Notes under the pieces: model-generated
What the model was told of the DNA's origin: nothing
What the model saw: the letters and a program-made list of their open reading frames with translations, nothing else
Database searches by the model: none
Shown here: in pieces, positions 6,491 to 10,182 of the stretch
Position numbering within the stretch: position 1 is the first letter of the stretch
Layout: each line of letters begins with the position of its first letter
NCBI GenBank assembly: GCA_046756445.1
Contig: JBHHWI010000104.1
Location: 1 to 10,182 of the forward strand
Length of the DNA stretch: 10,182 bases
Reading direction: 5' to 3'
Source of the DNA: JACZWL01 sp046756445
Lineage (GTDB): Bacteria; Pseudomonadota; Gammaproteobacteria; Steroidobacterales; Woeseiaceae
Made by a program: the position numbers and the translations under genes

Positions 6491-7054
6491 ATGGGACTCA
6501 GGGTTTCTTTCGAGCTAAGCGATGATGATCTCAGACATTTTCGCCTGATCATGCGGGAGGCGCGCAAGGCTGCGGCAAACGCCTCGCCGGAAGACATCGT
6601 CGCCTCGGCCGAGGAACTCCTGAAAGATGTCGGCACAGCCGGAATTCCGACTTTCATCGCCGCGCGGCTCGAAAAGCTCGAGGTCATGATCAACATGCTC
6701 TCCGACCACGAGTGGGCGTTGCCGGAACAGGAATCTGTCCGGGTATTGAACGCACTTGCCTATTTTTGCGAGCCCGAAGACCTGATTCCCGATCACATTC
6801 CCGGTCTCGGCTTCCTCGACGATGCCATCATGATCGAGTTGCTGGTTCGCGAACTCCGTCATGAGATCGAGGCCTATCGGGATTTTTGCGACTATCGGGC
6901 CAGCCGGGCGCCCAAAGCCGGCATCAAGAAAAGGACCACGGATGTCTCGAGGGAACAGTGGCTCGAAATCCGGCGCAAGCAGCTGCAGTCGCGGATGAGA
7001 CGGCGCCGGAAACGGTCTTTACATAAAGGACTCCTGGAAAATGATGCCTTGTAG
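6491..7054 (+). CDS. DUF1232 / YkvA-like protein
   Basis: This is a 187-residue protein containing a DUF1232 (YkvA-like) segment at about 84-122. The hallmark is PEDLIPDHIPGLGFLDD (95-111), with the characteristic Asp-Leu-Ile-Pro-Asp and the later Leu-Asp-Asp. DUF1232 proteins are small, often membrane-associated and of unknown function. Here the domain is less hydrophobic than usual and has no obvious full transmembrane span. The N-terminal 80 residues are mainly helical and charged (DDLRHFRLIMREARKAA). The C-terminal 40 residues are very basic (RRKQLQSRMRRRRKR), suggesting binding to nucleic acid or to acidic lipid. GAAG about eight bases upstream supports the ATG at 6491. The gene is on the same strand as its neighbours and has a promoter candidate just upstream. 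Domain assignment is good; role unknown. Confidence 0.85.
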   Translation: MGLRVSFELSDDDLRHFRLIMREARKAAANASPEDIVASAEELLKDVGTAGIPTFIAARLEKLEVMINMLSDHEWALPEQESVRVLNALAYFCEPEDLIPDHIPGLGFLDDAIMIELLVRELRHEIEAYRDFCDYRASRAPKAGIKKRTTDVSREQWLEIRRKQLQSRMRRRRKRSLHKGLLENDAL

Positions 7055-7075
7055 GGCCGTGCCCGGAAAAACCCG

Positions 7076-7093
7076 GCCGCGCGTCGACGCGGC
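7076..7093 (+). terminator. GC hairpin after the DUF1232 gene
   Basis: GCCGCG (7076-7081) and CGCGGC (7088-7093) form a 6-bp stem with a six-base loop, 21 bases after the stop codon. A 12-base perfect palindrome, CGCGTCGACGCG (7080-7091), overlaps it. There is no T-run, so termination is uncertain. Confidence 0.25.
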
Positions 7094-7189
7094 GACCGAA
7101 CGCACGACGCTGTTTCCCGCCGGATGACGGGGACCGAGAAACTCACCGTGGATTTTGCGGTCATAGCATTGAGGGCGCCCCGGTCGCGG

Positions 7190-7206
7190 CCGAATACCCC
7201 GAATAC
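7190..7206. repeat. Tandem CCGAATAC pair
   Basis: CCGAATAC occurs at 7190-7197 and 7199-7206, one base apart, 24 bases upstream of the proposed prc -35. The placement would suit an activator site, but two copies can be chance. Confidence 0.25.
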
Positions 7207-7229
7207 GGCGTGTTTTGCCAAATGCGCCC

Positions 7230-7258
7230 TTGATTCAAACGCTTGTGCCATCTAGCCT
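7230..7258 (+). promoter_or_regulatory. Promoter candidate for prc
   Basis: TTGATT (7230-7235) is separated by 17 bases from TAGCCT (7253-7258). This gives a leader of about 28 bases before the ATG at 7293. The -35 keeps four of six consensus bases and the -10 three of six. Confidence 0.4.
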
Positions 7259-7292
7259 AGCTTAATTGCCCAGGCCAAAAAAGTCGCAGAGT

Positions 7293-9437
7293 ATGGAGAA
7301 AAACTTGAAGAATCGTAACGCCGGTTGTCGGCAATGGATCATCGGCGCGATCGTTGGCCTCCTGGCCCTGCCTGGATTTGCCGCGAGCCCCGCAGCCATC
7401 AGCGCTACCCCCGCGATCATATCGGATGACGATCTCGGCCCGGCACTGCGGCACGAAAAAATCGGCCAGCTGGTCAGTGAATTCATTCAGAAGTCCCATT
7501 ACCTGCATGCCGCCGTCGATGACGACCTTTCATCGATGGTTCTCGATCGATACGTGAGCGCGCTGGACAGCAATCGCATGTATCTGCTGGCCAGCGATGT
7601 GGCGAGCTTCGAGTCCTACCGCTATCGACTCGATGATATGGTCCGGTCCGAGCCACTGGATCCGATCTTCGACATGTTTGAAGTCTACCGGACCCGAGTT
7701 CGCCAAAGGTTGAGCTTCGCCCTGCGGCGACTCGAAATCGAGCCCGATTTCACGATCGATGAGAGCTACATATTCGACCGTGAAGACCTGCCGTGGGTTG
7801 CAACGGAAGCCGACCTCGACGAACTCTGGCGCCAGCGTATCAAGAACGACGCCCTGAATCTCAGGCTAGCCGAGAAGGAATGGGCGGAGATTCAGGAGAT
7901 CCTGCACAAGCGATACACACGGTTCCTCAAGCGTATGGACCAGATCAAAAGCGATGATGTGTTCGAGACGTTCATGAATGCGTTCGCTCATACACTGGAT
8001 CCACACTCGAGCTACCTGTCTCCACGGAACTCGGAAGAGTATCGAATTCAAATGAGCCTGTCCTATTTCGGCATTGGGGCATCCCTGCAGATCGAAGACG
8101 ACTTCGTGATGGTAATCAATATCATTCCGGGCGGCCCTGCCGCGATCGACGGCAAGCTGAAGCCAAAGGACAAAATTACCGCCGTCGCCCAGGGCGAAGA
8201 CGGGGAACTCGTCGATGTCATAGGCTGGCGGCTTGACGATGTCGTTCAACTGATCCGCGGGCCGGCGAATACCGTCGTTCGTCTTCAAATCATGCCGGCC
8301 GGCGCACTTCCGGGAACATCGGAAAAGGTCATCAGCCTGACGAGGAACCAGGTCAAGCTTGAAGAACAGGCGGCAAAGAGCGAAGTCATTACGATCCCGC
8401 GCGAAGGAAGGGAGTGGTCGATCGGCGTCATCAAGATTCCGAGTTTCTACCGCGACTATCGTGCTTTGAGTAATGGTGACAAGGATTACACGAGTACTAC
8501 CAAGGACGTGCGACGCCTGATCAGTGAACTGGAACAACAGGGTGTCGATGGGCTGATCGTGGATCTCCGCAACAACGGCGGTGGTCACCTCACGGAGGCC
8601 ACAGCATTGTCCGGTCTCTTCATCGACAACGGCCCGGTTGTTCAGTTGCGCAACTCAAATGGCCGGATCAGCCGTCTCGACGATCCCGACCCGGTGCCCC
8701 GCGTAGCCTACAACGGACCGCTTGCCGTGCTGGTCAATCGATACAGCGCGTCGGCTTCCGAAATATTCGCAGCCGCAATTCAGGATTATGCGAGGGGCGT
8801 GATAATCGGTCAGCAAACGTTCGGCAAGGGTACCGTGCAGAATCTGTATTCGCTCGATCAGTATGTCCGCAGGCCGGACGAACAAGGTCTGGGGCAACTG
8901 ACGCTGACCATTGGTAAGTATTATCGCGTTACGGGCGAAAGCACCCAACACAGGGGCGTGGACCCGGATATTGCACTACCGTCATCGATTGACGCCAATC
9001 TTGTCGGCGAAAGCGTCCGTGAAACCGCCCTGCCCTGGGATACCATCAAGACGACCAGATTTCGTGCCGGTGAACCGCTGGACAATACAATTTCGTCGCT
9101 GACGGCAGGCTACATTTCAAGAAGCAAGGACGACCCCGATTATCAGTACCTTTTGGAGGGCATCCAGGATGTCGAACAGGTCCGGGCCCAGAAGTCCCTG
9201 TCACTGAATATAGAGGACCGCCGCGCAGAGCGTGAGGCCGAAGTGAATCGCCGCCTGGTGCGAGAGAACGCCCGTCGGGCAGCGCTGCAACTCCCGTCCG
9301 TTGAGACGATCGAGGAGCTGGAGGCAGTCGAGGCCCCCGACGTGCACCTTGATCAGGCCGCGGCAATTGTCATGGACCTGGCACAACTGCGGGAAATAGA
9401 GACGCGGCCGGCCCGGACGGCTCGGGTCCGGCCGTAG
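7293..9437 (+). CDS. prc: Periplasmic C-terminal processing protease Prc/Tsp (S41A)
   Basis: This is a 714-residue tail-specific protease that degrades or trims periplasmic proteins from the C-terminus. In E. coli the enzyme controls peptidoglycan hydrolases such as MepS and matures FtsI. The order is typical: signal peptide (cleavage near residue 30), helical Tsp N-terminal domain (about 45-250), PDZ domain (about 255-345, opening SYFGIGASLQIEDD), S41 core with VDLRNNGGGHL, and a long C-terminal domain with a charged helix at about 640-666. The Ser/Lys catalytic pair is intact: Ser487 in YSASASEIFAAA and Lys512 in TFGKGTVQ. Asp498 stands where the E. coli core has its conserved Asp. The protein is slightly longer than E. 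coli Prc (682). I chose the ATG at 7293; a TTG at 7266 would add nine residues ahead of the signal. The nearby NlpC/P60 lipoprotein is of the class Prc degrades in E. coli, but a link here is inference. Confidence 0.96.
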   Translation: MEKNLKNRNAGCRQWIIGAIVGLLALPGFAASPAAISATPAIISDDDLGPALRHEKIGQLVSEFIQKSHYLHAAVDDDLSSMVLDRYVSALDSNRMYLLASDVASFESYRYRLDDMVRSEPLDPIFDMFEVYRTRVRQRLSFALRRLEIEPDFTIDESYIFDREDLPWVATEADLDELWRQRIKNDALNLRLAEKEWAEIQEILHKRYTRFLKRMDQIKSDDVFETFMNAFAHTLDPHSSYLSPRNSEEYRIQMSLSYFGIGASLQIEDDFVMVINIIPGGPAAIDGKLKPKDKITAVAQGEDGELVDVIGWRLDDVVQLIRGPANTVVRLQIMPAGALPGTSEKVISLTRNQVKLEEQAAKSEVITIPREGREWSIGVIKIPSFYRDYRALSNGDKDYTSTTKDVRRLISELEQQGVDGLIVDLRNNGGGHLTEATALSGLFIDNGPVVQLRNSNGRISRLDDPDPVPRVAYNGPLAVLVNRYSASASEIFAAAIQDYARGVIIGQQTFGKGTVQNLYSLDQYVRRPDEQGLGQLTLTIGKYYRVTGESTQHRGVDPDIALPSSIDANLVGESVRETALPWDTIKTTRFRAGEPLDNTISSLTAGYISRSKDDPDYQYLLEGIQDVEQVRAQKSLSLNIEDRRAEREAEVNRRLVRENARRAALQLPSVETIEELEAVEAPDVHLDQAAAIVMDLAQLREIETRPARTARVRP
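9405..9434 (+). terminator. GC hairpin over the prc 3' end
   Basis: CGGCCGG (9405-9411) pairs with CCGGCCG (9428-9434), and CCCG (9412-9415) with CGGG (9423-9426). This makes an 11-bp stem with one bulged base and a 7-base loop, ending at the base before the stop codon. No T-run follows. It may slow or end transcription, or simply reflect GC-rich codons for Arg, Pro and Ala. Confidence 0.3.
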
Positions 9438-9458
9438 TCCCGCCAATCCAGAATTTGC

Positions 9459-9498
9459 TTGCATCTCTGCAGGCAAGTGTTGTACTGTACTACAACAC
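9459..9498 (+). promoter_or_regulatory. Promoter with a strong operator-like dyad
   Basis: TTGCAT (9459-9464) lies 16 bases from TGTACT (9481-9486), a plausible -35/-10 pair. The -10 sits inside a perfect 8-bp inverted repeat, GTGTTGTA (9477-9484) and TACAACAC (9491-9498), six bases apart. Dyads of this size over a -10 are typical of dimeric repressor operators. A second, weaker dyad (CTTGC at 9458-9462, GCAAG at 9473-9477) lies just upstream. Confidence 0.5.
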
Positions 9499-9529
9499 TA
9501 GGTTTGGCGACGTCGGCAAGGGGGATGGC

Positions 9530-10066
9530 GTGTCACCAGTAGCAACACCGTCCGATCGTTCAGGAACCGTGTCTGCAGGCCGGTCCCTTCTGCTTTTGGC
9601 AGGTCTGTTGCTGGGTTTCGGCTGGGGCAGCGCTGCCGTCGGCGCGACAGGCTCCTTGACGGCCTGTGACGGTACGGCGGATCTCCGGAGCCTCGAGGTG
9701 TCCGTCAGCGATCTCTCCGCAAGTGTCGTCGGTCACTTCACGCCCGACGAGCCCGATGAAGAGCAAGCCGAATCATTGAGCGCCCGGCCGGCGCAGACGA
9801 CTTCTTCCGCCCCGCTTCTGTATCTCACGCCCCGCGTTGCGGCAATCCTGGATAACGTCTTTTCTGCCGTCGCGATCGAGAGTTCGCAATCGGAATCTGA
9901 TCAGCCCGAACCGCCATCCGACGTCCAGCCTGTTCTCGGCGATGAGACCGCGCTCTCGCCGGTAGCGGGTGATGCGTCAAAGGCCGAGTCATCGGCGGAT
10001 TCGGTTGCTGAGGACGTGGAGACAGTTCCTTCCGTGCAGCGGCAGATGTTCCGAACCGACATCTAG
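9530..10066 (+). CDS. Small secreted acidic protein, unknown function
   Basis: This is a 178-residue protein with no recognised domain. A hydrophobic segment at about 19-37 (SLLLLAGLLLGFGWGSAA) acts as a signal peptide, with possible cleavage after VGA near 39, or as a single anchor. The mature part is rich in Ser, Glu, Asp, Pro and Ala, with few Lys or Arg, so much of it is probably disordered. One more ordered stretch, LLYLTPRVAAILDNVFSAVAI, lies near 101-121. The end is RQMFRTDI. I chose the GTG at 9530 because AAGGGGG stands about six bases upstream; the frame is open back to a TTG at 9455 inside the promoter. A strong dyad upstream suggests regulated expression. The TAG stop codon falls in the CTAG that borders the repeat element to its right, so insertion there kept the reading frame intact. 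Confidence 0.72.
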   Translation: MSPVATPSDRSGTVSAGRSLLLLAGLLLGFGWGSAAVGATGSLTACDGTADLRSLEVSVSDLSASVVGHFTPDEPDEEQAESLSARPAQTTSSAPLLYLTPRVAAILDNVFSAVAIESSQSESDQPEPPSDVQPVLGDETALSPVAGDASKAESSADSVAEDVETVPSVQRQMFRTDI

Positions 10067-10182
10067 AACCTATCTCAAGATTCCCCATGAGCCGCGTTTC
10101 TGACGCATTGGCTCGGATACGCGGCGCGCGCCGCGTCGAATGGCCGCTTCGCGGCCATGCGGAATCTTGAGATAGGTTCTAG
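10063..10182. repeat. 120-base structured element with perfect 22-base terminal inverted repeats (MITE-like)
   Basis: Bases 10063-10084 and 10161-10182 are perfect reverse complements, each ending outward in CTAG. The interior holds three more hairpins. Hairpin 1 pairs GAGCC (10089-10093) with GGCTC (10110-10114) and GCGT (10094-10097) with ACGC (10103-10106). Hairpin 2 is the 18-base palindrome at 10119-10136. Hairpin 3 pairs TGGCCGC (10141-10147) with GCGGCCA (10151-10157). A single strand could fold as a cloverleaf. It has no reading frame of note. CTAG borders are what IS630/Tc1-type elements, which duplicate TA, would leave, so a non-autonomous MITE is the best guess. A bidirectional terminator or structured RNA is the alternative. 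The preceding gene's stop codon overlaps its left border. Confidence 0.85.

Larger units (their letters stand above)
7055..7292 (+). other. Intergenic region upstream of prc
   Basis: These 238 bases hold no convincing gene. Visible elements are a hairpin just after the DUF1232 stop (7076-7093), a tandem CCGAATAC pair (7190-7197 and 7199-7206) and a promoter candidate for prc (7230-7258). A 43-codon reading frame at 7124-7255 lacks a ribosome-binding site. Confidence 0.5.

Noticed and set aside
6892..7251. A 119-codon minus-strand frame reaching into the prc upstream gap
   Set aside because: It overlaps the DUF1232 gene's basic C-terminus and shows no domain; typical of GC-rich shadow frames.
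7124..7255. A 43-codon frame before prc
   Set aside because: It has no ribosome-binding site, and its end overlaps the proposed prc promoter. The product shows no pattern.
7866..8588. A 240-codon minus-strand reading frame inside prc
   Set aside because: It is a shadow frame; prc on the other strand is unambiguous, with PDZ and S41 motifs across the same bases.
10063..10182. The right-edge element as a CRISPR repeat or tRNA
   Set aside because: The cloverleaf-like fold has none of the tRNA arm sequences or the CCA/acceptor layout, and there is no spacer-repeat periodicity.

Overview
The window reads as chromosomal DNA from a Gram-negative, probably gammaproteobacterial, organism of moderately high GC. 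The reasons are a large periplasmic Prc/Tsp-type C-terminal processing protease, several outer-membrane-type lipoproteins, a lipoprotein NlpC/P60 hydrolase and inner-membrane mini-proteins. No species can be named from the sequence. I see no tRNA, rRNA, CRISPR array, phage or transposase gene.

Layout, left to right. Bases 1-250 hold two small hairpins and an extended -10 promoter. A pair of overlapping lipoprotein genes follows (252-956, 943-1620, + strand). A 64-base gap between convergent stop codons is almost filled by an inverted repeat (1625-1680). Then comes an NlpC/P60 lipoprotein on the minus strand (1685-2212). Only 39 bases separate it from a divergent plus-strand series: a secreted M61-like gluzincin metallopeptidase (2252-3547), a Ycf46-like AAA+ ATPase (3567-5057) and two small two-helix membrane proteins (5153-5464, 5549-5899). 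Next are a 120-residue unrecognised cytosolic protein (6041-6403), a DUF1232/YkvA-like protein (6491-7054), prc (7293-9437) and a small secreted acidic protein of unknown function (9530-10066).

Functionally the window is rich in envelope proteins: cell-wall hydrolase, periplasmic proteases, lipoproteins, small membrane proteins. The AAA+ ATPase is the main cytosolic machine. Whether they form one pathway cannot be decided from sequence alone. The M61-like/Ycf46-like gene pair and the following membrane mini-proteins are the most operon-like block.

The most striking non-coding signal is at the right edge. A 120-base element (10063-10182) has perfect 22-base terminal inverted repeats bounded by CTAG, and three further hairpins inside. 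A shorter, diverged relative lies at 1625-1680. The two copies differ by paired changes in both arms that keep the stem intact. This looks like a family of short, structured, non-autonomous repeats that settle at gene 3' ends. The window stops exactly at the last base of one copy, as expected if the sequence breaks at a multi-copy repeat.
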